49,394 nucleotides of DNA from Spirosoma sp. 48-14 (lineage in GTDB: Bacteria > Bacteroidota > Bacteroidia > Cytophagales > Spirosomataceae), in the NCBI RefSeq assembly GCF_001898575.1, contig NZ_MKUD01000086.1, forward strand, positions 249,813 to 299,206, written 5' to 3'. Each line of letters begins with the position of its first letter. The stretch's first letter is position 1. The notes under the pieces are model-generated. The model saw only the letters and a program-made list of their open reading frames with translations, was not told the origin of the DNA and made no database searches. The position numbers and the translations under genes were made by a program. Below, in pieces: positions 7,776 to 16,106 of the stretch.

Positions 7776-8345
7776 ATGGAAGAGCTCATCGCCTATTTGC
7801 TCCAGTTTGGATACCTTAACTTTCAACAGCGTGAATTAATTCTGGCTAAAGCCAAACACTGGCGCATTGCCAAAGGGGCGTATTTTGCCGAAGCTGGAAA
7901 AATTTCTACTCAGATTGGTTACGTAACCGACGGGATTTTTAGGGTTTGTTACTATGATAAACAAGGCGATAGTTTCACCCGGTACTTTGTCTATGAGAAC
8001 CGATTTGTTGTCGATGTGAGTAGCTTTCGGGATGAAATTCCATCCGCCGAGTACATTGAAGCGATTACAGATTGTCAGCTTTTAGTGTTCTCCAGAGAAG
8101 ACTTTATCCAGCTTTCTGCCCTTATTCCCGGCTGGCACGATATGTTCGTGAAAATTACGTCATATGTCCTGGAAAATAAGTTGAAGGTAACCAGCAATAT
8201 GCTGGTGCAGGATGCTCAAAAACGATACCTGAATTTTCTTGACCATTACCCAGGGTTGGCTAATCGGGTTCCGCTTAATATGCTGGCTTCTTATTTAGGC
8301 ATTACACCCTCTTCACTCAGCCGGATCCGAAAAAATATCCCGTGA
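7776..8345 (+). CDS. Crp/Fnr-family transcriptional regulator
   Basis: The 189-residue protein has an N-terminal cyclic-nucleotide-binding-like beta-roll (about 10-115; AKGAYFAEAGKISTQIGYV), a dimerisation helix and a C-terminal winged-helix segment (PLNMLASYLGITPSSLSRIRK). No cysteine cluster for an Fe-S centre is present, so oxygen sensing of the Fnr type is unlikely. Similar Bacteroidota proteins are one-domain regulators with unknown ligand. It is the first chromosomal gene past the attachment site and is followed 75 bp later by an HD hydrolase in the same direction, which may be its target or a cotranscribed gene. Confidence 0.88.
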   Translation: MEELIAYLLQFGYLNFQQRELILAKAKHWRIAKGAYFAEAGKISTQIGYVTDGIFRVCYYDKQGDSFTRYFVYENRFVVDVSSFRDEIPSAEYIEAITDCQLLVFSREDFIQLSALIPGWHDMFVKITSYVLENKLKVTSNMLVQDAQKRYLNFLDHYPGLANRVPLNMLASYLGITPSSLSRIRKNIP

Positions 8346-8420
8346 TTGTATTTCTTGCCAAATGGCAATTGCGTTTATCGGCTTACAGGTCAACTTTGCC
8401 TCGTCATTAAACAGAAACCG

Positions 8421-9011
8421 ATGGAAACGACGAATCTCTTGAGGCAGATTGAGTTTATAAAGGAAGTGGACAAGCTGAAGTACATCGTTCGCAAAACGAA
8501 GCTATTCAACAGTGATCGGAATGAGAACGACGCCGAGCACAGTTGGCATCTGGCTCTTATGGCCATCGTTTTGGTCGAGCACGCTAATTTTCCGGTTGAT
8601 CTGCTCAAGGTTATTAAGATGCTACTGATTCATGATCTTGTCGAAATAGACGCTGGCGATACCTTTATCTATGACACGCAAAAAAGCCATGACAATACGG
8701 CTGAGGAGCGGGAGGCTGCTAAACGGATTTTTGGCTTACTGCCCGATGAACAGGCTACTGAATTGATCACTATTTGGGAAGAGTTTGAAGAGCAGCAGAC
8801 CAATGAAGCTAAGTTTGCCCGAGCGATGGACCGACTTGAGCCTCTGTTGCAGAATACCTCGAATCAGGGTGGTACCTGGACTGAATTTGGTGTGCGTTAT
8901 AATCAGGTGTACGCTAAGAAGAAAGTAATTGAACAGGGGTCTACGCAAATCTGGCAATACGCTGAGCAGCTTATTAATGACAGCGTTGAGAAAGGAATCT
9001 TAAAAAAGTAA
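8421..9011 (+). CDS. HD-domain phosphohydrolase (YfbR/HDDC2-like)
   Basis: This 196-residue protein matches the HD_3 type of metal-dependent phosphohydrolase. The ligands appear as AEHSWHLALMA (H40), LLIHDLVEIDAGD (H71, D72, with D77 and D80 nearby) and the later ARAMDRLEPLLQN aspartate. YfbR relatives remove phosphate from 5'-deoxynucleotides, and that activity is the best guess here. The frame is open further upstream, but the first good start is the ATG at 8421 (METTNLLRQIEF); the earlier TTG at 8346 directly follows the previous stop and would add a non-conserved leader. Convergent with the M13 peptidase gene, with a strong hairpin between. Confidence 0.88.
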   Translation: METTNLLRQIEFIKEVDKLKYIVRKTKLFNSDRNENDAEHSWHLALMAIVLVEHANFPVDLLKVIKMLLIHDLVEIDAGDTFIYDTQKSHDNTAEEREAAKRIFGLLPDEQATELITIWEEFEEQQTNEAKFARAMDRLEPLLQNTSNQGGTWTEFGVRYNQVYAKKKVIEQGSTQIWQYAEQLINDSVEKGILKK

Positions 9012-9020
9012 GGCAGCCGC

Positions 9021-9068
9021 CCTGGCTGGGCATGACATCCACTATTTTGGGCGTCATGCCCAGCCAGG
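9021..9068. terminator. 16-bp perfect inverted repeat between convergent genes
   Basis: CCTGGCTGGGCATGAC (9021-9036) and its exact inverse (9053-9068) flank a 16-nt loop. There is no T tract. It could end transcripts of the convergent HD and peptidase genes, or be one of the palindromic repeats that are frequent in this window. Confidence 0.6.
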
Positions 9069-9112
9069 ATACTAGCCAATCACTGTGCAAGGATACGCAA
9101 CTTGGTGGCCCA

Positions 9113-11125
9113 TCACCAGACAGTTATCCGTTCATGCTCGGGTTTGTACATTTTGTCGCCTTCTCGCACATTAAACGCTTTGTAAAACGGAGTGAAATTC
9201 ATCAGTGGCCCATTTACGCGCCATTTAGCCGGTGAATGTGGATTGGTGTTTACGTACATCCGTAGAAACTCGTCTCGTGTTTTTACCCGCCATATTCTGG
9301 CAATGGAAATAAAAAACCGTTGGTCAGGCGTAAATCCATCCAGTTTCGTTGTGTCTTTGCCTTGCTGGGTTAGTTTAAAGGCGTCATAGGCGATGGCAAC
9401 TCCGGCCAGATCCGCCGTATTTTCTCCAACGGTTAGCGGGCCTTTTATAGGTACCGAATCCAGCACGGTAAATCGGTTATATTGATCAATCACCTGCTGG
9501 GTTTTCGCTTTGAATTTGGCATAGTCTGCTTTTGTCCACCAGTTTGTCACGTTACCGACTTTATCATATTGAGCACCCTGATCGTCGAACGAATGGGTTA
9601 TTTCGTGACCAATGACCATACCAATGCCCCCATAATTCAGCGCATCATCGGCATTCATATCAAAGTAGGGCGATTGTAGAATGCCAGCCGGGAACACAAT
9701 TTCATTGAGAGGAGGATTGTTATACGCCGTTACGGTGGGTGGTGTTGTAAGCCATTCTGTCCGGTCGACTTGCTGGCCTACTTTGGCCAGGTTATAAAGA
9801 TAGTCCTGTTTATTCGCCGATAACCGGTTTTCGAAGTAAGCATCTCGTTTTACAATTACTTTTGAGTAGTCGCGCCATTTGGACGGATAGCCAATTTTTT
9901 CGCTAAAGGCGTGTAGCTTTTCTTTCGCTCGGGCTTTGGTCGAATCGCTCATCCAGTCCAGTTTGTTGATGCGGGCTTCAAAGGCTTTTTTGAGATTGTC
10001 GACCAAAGCGGTCATCCGTCGCTTGGCTTCTTCAGGGAAATACTTCTTTACGTAGATCTGCGCCAGTGCATCGCCCAAAGAACCATCGACGGCCTGGGTC
10101 ATTTCTTCGGATCGGGTTTTCTTAACCGCTTGCCCAGTCAGAATTTTAGTGTAGACAAACGTGGCTTCGTCAAAGGGTTTACTTAAATATGTTGCGTAGT
10201 TGGTAAGCGCATGGGCTTTTAGGTAGATTTTCCAGGTAGGGATCGAAACGGAGCTTAACAAAGCGTTGAGCTTTTCATAATAAGCAGGTTGGCCTACGTT
10301 GACGGAGTCGGCTTTTACACCCAGGTTAGTTAACAAGCCAGTCCAGTTGAGAACAGGTTGTTTTTTAGATAAAGCAGCTACTGCCAGCTTATTGTAATTG
10401 GCATTTACATCCCGAAGTTCGATGTTGGTTCTGTGGGCGGTTGCTAATTGCTTTTCAAGATCATAGACCACCGTTGCGTTATTCCGGGCGGTCGTTGGGG
10501 CAGCGCCGGTTAATTCAAACAGACGGGTGAGGTAGTTTTTATAGCCTTGCTGAATAGCGCGTGTCGACGAGTCAGTTTTGAAATAATAGTCTCGTTCAGG
10601 TAATCCAATGCCGGTTTGGTAAAACTGGGCAATATTGACCGTGCTCTGTTTATTGTCGGGACTAACCGAAAAGCCGATGATCGACGCATTGCCAACTTTT
10701 TGTTCGTCGGCCACCAGTTTCAGTAACGACCCAGCATCCGTAATCGCATCGATACGGGTCAGAAGAGGTATTATAGGTGTATAGCCGCGTTTGTTGATCG
10801 CGACCGTGTCCATACCTGATGCATAAAAATCACCCACCTGTTGTTCGAGGCTCCCCACGGGATGCTGGCTTGCAGCCAGACTATCCAAAATTCCCTGTAA
10901 TCGTATCCGTTGCGGGTAATTCAGAAAAGAATACGACCCAACACCCGTCTGACTGGGTGGTATACGGGCGGTATCATACCAGATGCCATTGGCGTACATG
11001 AAAAAATCATCTCCGGCTTTCTTCGTGGTGTCAATCCCTGTTATGACCACCCGTTTGGTATCCGAATTGTGCTTACAGGCAACTGCCAGCAGCAGTGCAA
11101 TTGAGAAATATAAAAATCGTTTCAT
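9113..11125 (-). CDS. M13-family (neprilysin-like) zinc metallopeptidase lipoprotein
   Basis: The protein is 670 residues, normal for M13. It begins with a lipoprotein signal peptide ending in AVAC (cysteine 17). The M13 N-terminal domain spans about 40-430 and the catalytic domain about 470-670. The zinc site is complete: HEITH at 507-511 (in VIGHEITHSFDDQGAQYD) and the third ligand E568 in GENTADLAG. The substrate-binding NPHSPAKWRVNGP segment and the family's terminal tryptophan are also present. It should cleave oligopeptides in the periplasm or at the outer membrane. Divergent from the Gfo/Idh gene, with a 173-bp shared upstream region. Confidence 0.95.
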   Translation of the reverse strand: MKRFLYFSIALLLAVACKHNSDTKRVVITGIDTTKKAGDDFFMYANGIWYDTARIPPSQTGVGSYSFLNYPQRIRLQGILDSLAASQHPVGSLEQQVGDFYASGMDTVAINKRGYTPIIPLLTRIDAITDAGSLLKLVADEQKVGNASIIGFSVSPDNKQSTVNIAQFYQTGIGLPERDYYFKTDSSTRAIQQGYKNYLTRLFELTGAAPTTARNNATVVYDLEKQLATAHRTNIELRDVNANYNKLAVAALSKKQPVLNWTGLLTNLGVKADSVNVGQPAYYEKLNALLSSVSIPTWKIYLKAHALTNYATYLSKPFDEATFVYTKILTGQAVKKTRSEEMTQAVDGSLGDALAQIYVKKYFPEEAKRRMTALVDNLKKAFEARINKLDWMSDSTKARAKEKLHAFSEKIGYPSKWRDYSKVIVKRDAYFENRLSANKQDYLYNLAKVGQQVDRTEWLTTPPTVTAYNNPPLNEIVFPAGILQSPYFDMNADDALNYGGIGMVIGHEITHSFDDQGAQYDKVGNVTNWWTKADYAKFKAKTQQVIDQYNRFTVLDSVPIKGPLTVGENTADLAGVAIAYDAFKLTQQGKDTTKLDGFTPDQRFFISIARIWRVKTRDEFLRMYVNTNPHSPAKWRVNGPLMNFTPFYKAFNVREGDKMYKPEHERITVW

Positions 11126-11298
11126 GCTCTATGTATACTGGTTGTTGTACCAGACCTGGTTTTGCCTTTGTAAGTTAATAACGATCACGACTTGATAGCG
11201 AATGTTTTCCTGGATTCCATGAGGCTGTCGGGGAAACAGGTCAAGTAGAGGTAGCGCGAAAACAACTTCTTAAGAAGTCAACCCGTTTGCCTCGACCA

Positions 11299-12381
11299 AT
11301 GAAGTATGTATTAGCCACGGTGTTAAGTCTGCTGCTCATGACCAGCAACGCCCAATCTCCCCTCCGACTTGCCATTGCGGGTCTAAGCCATGGCCATGTA
11401 GGCTGGGTGTTTAACCGTCCCGACAAGAAAGATGTAGAACTTGTTGGTATTTACGAAACGGATCAGGCATTGGTCGATCGGTTTGTCAACCGCTACAAGT
11501 TGGATAGAAAGTTGTTTTTTACGGATATGGGTCAGATGCTCGATCAAACCAAGCCGGATGCGGTTTCGGCCTTTGGCGCTATCAGCGATCACATTACTAT
11601 TGTCCGCGCCTGTGCCCCCCGAAAAGTGCATGTGATGGTCGAAAAACCGCTTGCTACGACGTTTGCCGATGCGAAGGAAATTCAACAGCTTGCCCTGAAA
11701 AATAGTATTAAGGTGTTAACCAATTTTGAAACCTCCTGGTATGCCAGCAATCAGTATATCCATGAACTCTACCAGGCCGGGAAGTTGGGGGAAATCAAGA
11801 AAGTGATGATCAACGATGGGCATGAGGGGCCTAAAGAAATTGGTGTTAGTAAGGAGTTCTTTGCGATTTTGACCGACCCGGCTAAAAATGGTGCTGGTGC
11901 TCTGGTCGACTTTGGCTGTTACGGGGCCAATCTGATGACCTGGCTGATGAACGGCCAAAAACCGCTGACTGTAACCGCCGTTACCCATCAGAATAAGCCT
12001 GATATTTACCCCAGAGTCGACGACGAGGCTACCATTGTTCTGCAATACCCGTCGGCCCAGTGCATCATTCAGGGCTCCTGGAACTGGACATTTGCCCGGA
12101 AAGACATGGAAGTATATGGCACAAAGGGGTATGCCGTTGCTGTCGATGCCACTACCATTCGGGAGCGGCTCCAGGCTAAGGAGCCTGAAGAACGCAAGAA
12201 AATCGCTCCTCGCCCTGCTCCTTTCACCGATCCGTTCTCGGTACTGGCCGATGTGGTGCAGGGTCGCCTGAAATTAGAGCCAAACGACTTATACGAGCTA
12301 CCTGTTAATGTGACGGCCGTTGAGATACTGGAAGCCGCAAAACAGTCGGCAAAGTCAGGGAAGACCGTTTCGTTAAAGTAA
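11299..12381 (+). CDS. Secreted Gfo/Idh/MocA-family oxidoreductase
   Basis: A signal peptide (MKYVLATVLSLLLMTSNAQ) precedes the NAD(P)-binding Rossmann fold (LRLAIAGLSHGHVGWVF, about 23-140). The family's EKPLATTFADAK motif follows, then the C-terminal alpha/beta substrate domain (about 145-325). Enzymes of this family oxidise or reduce sugars and cyclitols; an exported member must keep its cofactor bound, as in glucose-fructose oxidoreductase. I start at the ATG at 11299; a TTG 12 bp upstream is in frame but adds nothing to the signal. The amidohydrolase that follows after 17 bp is likely cotranscribed, suggesting one sugar or lactone breakdown pathway. Confidence 0.9.
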   Translation: MKYVLATVLSLLLMTSNAQSPLRLAIAGLSHGHVGWVFNRPDKKDVELVGIYETDQALVDRFVNRYKLDRKLFFTDMGQMLDQTKPDAVSAFGAISDHITIVRACAPRKVHVMVEKPLATTFADAKEIQQLALKNSIKVLTNFETSWYASNQYIHELYQAGKLGEIKKVMINDGHEGPKEIGVSKEFFAILTDPAKNGAGALVDFGCYGANLMTWLMNGQKPLTVTAVTHQNKPDIYPRVDDEATIVLQYPSAQCIIQGSWNWTFARKDMEVYGTKGYAVAVDATTIRERLQAKEPEERKKIAPRPAPFTDPFSVLADVVQGRLKLEPNDLYELPVNVTAVEILEAAKQSAKSGKTVSLK

Positions 12382-12398
12382 CCTGTTTTGCTCTATAC

Positions 12399-13361
12399 AT
12401 GAATCGCAGGGATTTTCTTGCTATAACGGCCGGGGCTTACAAAACCGTTGGGCTTAGCTCCTTAGTATGGGGAAATGATACGCCCATCCCTATCATTGAT
12501 ACCCACATTCATTTGTTCGATACGAAGCGCCCGGAAGGTGTGCCCTGGCCGACGCCCAAAGATGGTCCACTATATCAGCCAGCCCTACCCGATCGCTATC
12601 GGAAGATCGCCACACCGCTGGGTGTAGTAGGCGCCATTGTGGTGGAAGCCAGTCCCTGGGTTGACGACAACCAGTGGGTGCTTGACCGGGCCGCTCAGGA
12701 TAAAATCATTGTTGGAACGGTAGGCAATCTTGAACCAGGGAAGCCAGATTTTCGCCGACAGCTCGAACGGTTCCAGCAAAATTCGCTGTTTCGTGGCATC
12801 CGGTATGGAAATCTATGGGATCGGGATTTGGCTATCCAACTGGCAAACCCTGGCTTTGTGGCCGATCTTCAGGTGTTGGCTCAAGCGGGTTTGGTGCTGG
12901 ATACCGCAAACCCGAACCCGGCTTTACTGGCTGCGATCGTTCGGTTGACGGAACAAGTGCCGACCTTGCGGATCATCATCGACCATCTGCCCCAAATGAT
13001 TGTTCCTACAGAAAACGCAGCCCGGAAAACCACCGAAGCTTATTTGCAGGCATTGAGCCAGCGCCCTCAGGTGTATGTGAAAATTTCGGAAGTACTGCGC
13101 CGGGTAGATGGTACGGTTCCTCGGCAAGTAAGTTATTATCGCGAGCGGCTGGATGAATTGTTTGGACTTTTTGGCGAAGACCGATTGCTCTATGGCAGCG
13201 ATTGGCCCAACAGCGATCAGAGGTTGCCTTTCGATGCCGGATTGCGATTGGTACAAACGTATTTTATGAGCAAAGGCCGACGCGTGGCCGAAAAATACTT
13301 CTGGAAAAACTCGGTGAAAGCCTATCGGTGGATCAGACGCGACCCCTCGCAACCGGCCTGA
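12399..13361 (+). CDS. Amidohydrolase-2 family hydrolase (COG3618-like), exported
   Basis: This 320-residue protein opens with MNRRDFLAITAG, a twin-arginine-style leader. The TIM-barrel metal site starts with DTHIHLFD and ends with YGSDWPNS, both standard for amidohydrolase-2 proteins such as lactonases and decarboxylases. Further likely ligands or active-site residues lie in LRIIIDHLPQM. COG3618 members hydrolyse sugar lactones (for example L-fuconolactone), which would fit a neighbour Gfo/Idh dehydrogenase that makes a lactone. The gap to that gene is only 17 bp. The specific substrate is not shown by the sequence. Confidence 0.88.
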   Translation: MNRRDFLAITAGAYKTVGLSSLVWGNDTPIPIIDTHIHLFDTKRPEGVPWPTPKDGPLYQPALPDRYRKIATPLGVVGAIVVEASPWVDDNQWVLDRAAQDKIIVGTVGNLEPGKPDFRRQLERFQQNSLFRGIRYGNLWDRDLAIQLANPGFVADLQVLAQAGLVLDTANPNPALLAAIVRLTEQVPTLRIIIDHLPQMIVPTENAARKTTEAYLQALSQRPQVYVKISEVLRRVDGTVPRQVSYYRERLDELFGLFGEDRLLYGSDWPNSDQRLPFDAGLRLVQTYFMSKGRRVAEKYFWKNSVKAYRWIRRDPSQPA

Positions 13362-13445
13362 ATTCGGTAGTGAGACGGGAAAGAGGATGCGTCTGATTGA
13401 AGCAACTTGACGGTTATCAAAAGAAAATGATGCGTATAAGCGTTT

Positions 13446-14480
13446 ATGGGTGTAGTAAACACCTATACACCTTCACACATGGCCGATCAGCCCAACTGGC
13501 TTCATAAATTAGGGAATCTTCTCGTTCCCTCCAGCCAGAACCAAAGCAACGCCAGCGCCACGGTAACGAATAAACGAATCCTGGGCGAGCTGGTCAATTC
13601 GTTTCAGGACTCTATAAGTCGGGAGTCGGTTGGGGCAAGCATGCTGTTCAATGCCCACTTTCTCATCATCCTGCATCCCGACACGTACGAAGAACGACAA
13701 AATGCATTCCCGGTTATTGTTGATGAAGCGGTGAAGGCTTTCAAGGCGCTTATTGAATCGCAGAAAGGGCAGTATGAACGCGTAGCGCCCGTAGCCTCTA
13801 GCTGGTTTTTTAAATTTGGAGGTGGTCGGGAGTTCAGTGGTGAAACCGTCTCACCTACGGATGTGTATGTGGTAGGAGCGCTTACGGGTATTTTGCCCGG
13901 TAATCAGCAGCGGCAATCACCGGATAAGCTGCACGTAACTCGCCGGGTGAAACAAACCAATCGCTACGAAAAAGTGGATGTGGACCTGAATACGTTTCAG
14001 CATATCGACTTTCGCGAACCGGGCGCTTTTGTTGTGAAGTTCAAATTTAAGCCAACGCCATCCACCAGCGAACGAGCCCCTATGCCGGGATCAGCGACCC
14101 GAAATGCACCAAACTTACCACGTAGCCTCGCTTCCGGACTGGCTGAGATCACGTATTACATAGCTGAGCTAAACAAGGAAGATGCGTACCTGATGCGTGA
14201 CCGGGAGATTGTAATCGCTCGGAAAGAACCCGAAAATCAGCATTTCCCGAACTATCTGCTTCTCGAATCGGCCTACGTGTCGAACCCCCACGCCCGTATT
14301 CGGTACGACGATGCAACCCAAACTTTTCACATTGCGTCGTTCAGTCGGAATGAAACCCGTGTGAACGAACAGCTTATTCCCCGCAGCGAACCCGCTAGTC
14401 CACAATGGTACACCCTGCCCGATAAGGCTCAGATTCTGCTGAACAGTATGGTCACGCTAAACTTCCAACGGACGACCTAA
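13446..14480 (+). CDS. FHA-domain protein with FhaA/DUF3662-like N-terminal region
   Basis: The C-terminal part (about 240-344) is a divergent FHA phosphothreonine-binding domain: the strand before the loop reads DREIVIARKE, then SNPHARIRYD supplies the S-x-x-H pair, and SFSRNETRVN holds the conserved asparagine. The usual Gly-Arg is reduced to Ala-Arg. The N-terminal part (about 40-125), with AHFLIILHPDTYEERQNAF and a following helix, resembles the DUF3662 region of actinobacterial FhaA; this is a pattern resemblance only. It heads the kinase/phosphatase/SEDS-PBP locus and probably docks on phosphorylated partners. A second in-frame ATG at 13479 (MADQPNWLHKLG) is an equally good start. Confidence 0.82.
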   Translation: MGVVNTYTPSHMADQPNWLHKLGNLLVPSSQNQSNASATVTNKRILGELVNSFQDSISRESVGASMLFNAHFLIILHPDTYEERQNAFPVIVDEAVKAFKALIESQKGQYERVAPVASSWFFKFGGGREFSGETVSPTDVYVVGALTGILPGNQQRQSPDKLHVTRRVKQTNRYEKVDVDLNTFQHIDFREPGAFVVKFKFKPTPSTSERAPMPGSATRNAPNLPRSLASGLAEITYYIAELNKEDAYLMRDREIVIARKEPENQHFPNYLLLESAYVSNPHARIRYDDATQTFHIASFSRNETRVNEQLIPRSEPASPQWYTLPDKAQILLNSMVTLNFQRTT

Positions 14481-14481
14481 G

Positions 14482-14565
14482 ATGATCGATGCACTGATTG
14501 TTTTCGCCCTGCTTTTGTTTGTCGGTTTGCTGATCTGGAAACATTTTCAGGATTTACCTCGATAA
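14482..14565 (+). CDS. 27-residue single-pass membrane peptide
   Basis: This tiny frame begins one base after the stop of the FHA gene and encodes MIDALIVFALLLFVGLLIWK followed by HFQDLPR. About 18 hydrophobic residues are flanked by an acidic N-terminus and a basic/polar C-terminus, a typical small membrane protein. No homologue is known to me. The tight spacing after the FHA stop supports translation by coupling. A regulatory or docking role in the adjacent membrane kinase and SEDS complex is a guess. Confidence 0.5.
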   Translation: MIDALIVFALLLFVGLLIWKHFQDLPR

Positions 14566-14570
14566 TATAT

Positions 14571-14625
14571 CTGACAGGATTTACAGGATTTCCTGAGAGA
14601 AAGACAATCCTGTAAATCCTGTCAG
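14571..14625. repeat. 20-bp perfect inverted repeat, ACAGGATTT family
   Basis: CTGACAGGATTTACAGGATT (14571-14590) and its exact inverse (14606-14625) flank a 15-nt loop. Each arm itself contains a 9-bp direct repeat, ACAGGATTT/ACAGGATTt. The same family occurs again at 47761-47817. It fills the gap between the FHA/small-peptide genes and the phosphatase gene. Confidence 0.9.
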
Positions 14626-14648
14626 ATAAAAAAGCCTTGCACCGCTGA

Positions 14649-16106
14649 ATGAATTCAATCGTATTTACCGGCAGAACCGATGTAGGCCGACGCCGAACCG
14701 ATAATCAGGATGCTTTTCTGTGCGCAACGATCTGGGCAGAAACCAGTGCATTATTGGCGGTTATCGATGGGGTTGGTGGGTATGCCGGGGGCGACCGGGC
14801 TGCGGCTATTGCCAGGGAGTCGATAGAACAGTACATGGCTGCTCCTAACGGCAATCCCTTATCGATGTTGCGTGAAGCAGTCGTCTTTGCCAATAATCAG
14901 ATTTATAGAGAGCGACAACAGGAGCTTCGGCTGGCAAATATGTGTTGTGTGCTGACTACGGCCATAGCGGATAGCCAGTCGAGTAAATTGTATTTTGTTC
15001 ATGTGGGCGATACGCGCCTATATCGGTATCGCCAGGGCATTCTCGAAAAACTTACTTACGATCACTCACTGGTTGGCGTTCGGGAAGATGCCCAGGAACT
15101 GACCGAAGCCGAAGCCATGCAACACCCGCGCCGGAACGAAATTTTACGGGATGTTGGCTCCGCCATGCACCGGGTCGATGATCCTGACTTTCTGGAGTCG
15201 GGCGAAACGGATTTTCTGCCGGGCGATCAGTTGCTGCTCTGTAGCGATGGTCTTACTGACCTGGTCACGCAGGCCCAGATTAAAGCTGTTCTGGAGCAAA
15301 AACAGTCTTTGGATGAACAAACAGCCGAATTGGTTCGATTAGCCAATCAGCAGGGAGGGAGCGACAACATTACTGTCGTGCTGGCTAAGAATAACGGGGG
15401 AATTGATGAGCCTGCTGCGAATAAGGATGCCAATAAGGGTACTCAGGCGTCGACGTTGAAACAGCCTGGCGTAGTAGTTGCCGCTGTTGCGGATACGCCA
15501 ACGTCTGCTAGTTCGAAGCCAGGCCGGAAGCGATCTGTAGGCTTTTTAGTCCTGGTTGGCCTGATTGTGATCAGTCTGATTACTGCCATTGTGTGGTATC
15601 AGAATCAGCCATCCGGCCAGTCTGATTCCGCAGCGGCCGATTCGGTGTTAACTACCAATCGTCAACCGTCTGATTCATCTGTAGTGGTGAAGCCCGACGG
15701 ACGACTGGATTCATTGGTGCAAATGGCCTATCGAAGTAAAGAGCATCGGTTGATTTTGTCGGCTGATACGTTCCGGCTTAGTAAACCCCTGTTGGTAACC
15801 GATTCGTTACAAGGTATACTGGGCGGCAATCGACCAGCAGTGCTGCTCCCTGCCGATTCTACCAAGGCTCTGCTGGCTTTACAGATTGTTCGATCTGGAA
15901 AGGTTCAGTTGGAAAATATTATCATTAGCGGGTTTAAAACGGGGATAGAAGTAACCCAGGGCACCCGGTTACAGTTATCCAATGTATCCTTTCAAAACGT
16001 TGAACTGCCTGTTCGGGCGGCTATTCGGCAAGAAAATTTCCGCAAGGCCGTCATCACATTGTCGGTAGAAAATCAGCCTGATTCAACCAAAACACGACAC
16101 CAGTAA
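14649..16106 (+). CDS. PP2C-type Ser/Thr phosphatase with membrane anchor and periplasmic domain
   Basis: The catalytic domain (about 1-250) has all PP2C metal motifs: RRRTDNQDAF, IDGVGGYAGGD (D40), FVHVGDTRLYR (D121), CSDGLTD (D200) and GGSDNIT (D239). A Ser/Thr/Pro linker leads to one transmembrane helix (about 297-317). The C-terminal 140 residues lie outside and look beta-helical (SGKVQLENIIISGFKTGIEV, then LQLSNVSFQNVE), similar in style to carbohydrate-binding right-handed beta-helices. It should dephosphorylate the two kinases and their targets, like PstP in actinobacteria. It overlaps the first kinase gene by TAATG at 16104-16108. Confidence 0.93.
   Translation: MNSIVFTGRTDVGRRRTDNQDAFLCATIWAETSALLAVIDGVGGYAGGDRAAAIARESIEQYMAAPNGNPLSMLREAVVFANNQIYRERQQELRLANMCCVLTTAIADSQSSKLYFVHVGDTRLYRYRQGILEKLTYDHSLVGVREDAQELTEAEAMQHPRRNEILRDVGSAMHRVDDPDFLESGETDFLPGDQLLLCSDGLTDLVTQAQIKAVLEQKQSLDEQTAELVRLANQQGGSDNITVVLAKNNGGIDEPAANKDANKGTQASTLKQPGVVVAAVADTPTSASSKPGRKRSVGFLVLVGLIVISLITAIVWYQNQPSGQSDSAAADSVLTTNRQPSDSSVVVKPDGRLDSLVQMAYRSKEHRLILSADTFRLSKPLLVTDSLQGILGGNRPAVLLPADSTKALLALQIVRSGKVQLENIIISGFKTGIEVTQGTRLQLSNVSFQNVELPVRAAIRQENFRKAVITLSVENQPDSTKTRHQ

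Noticed and set aside
12924..13352. 142-codon minus-strand frame in the amidohydrolase gene
   Set aside because: Shadow frame of a well-supported plus-strand enzyme.
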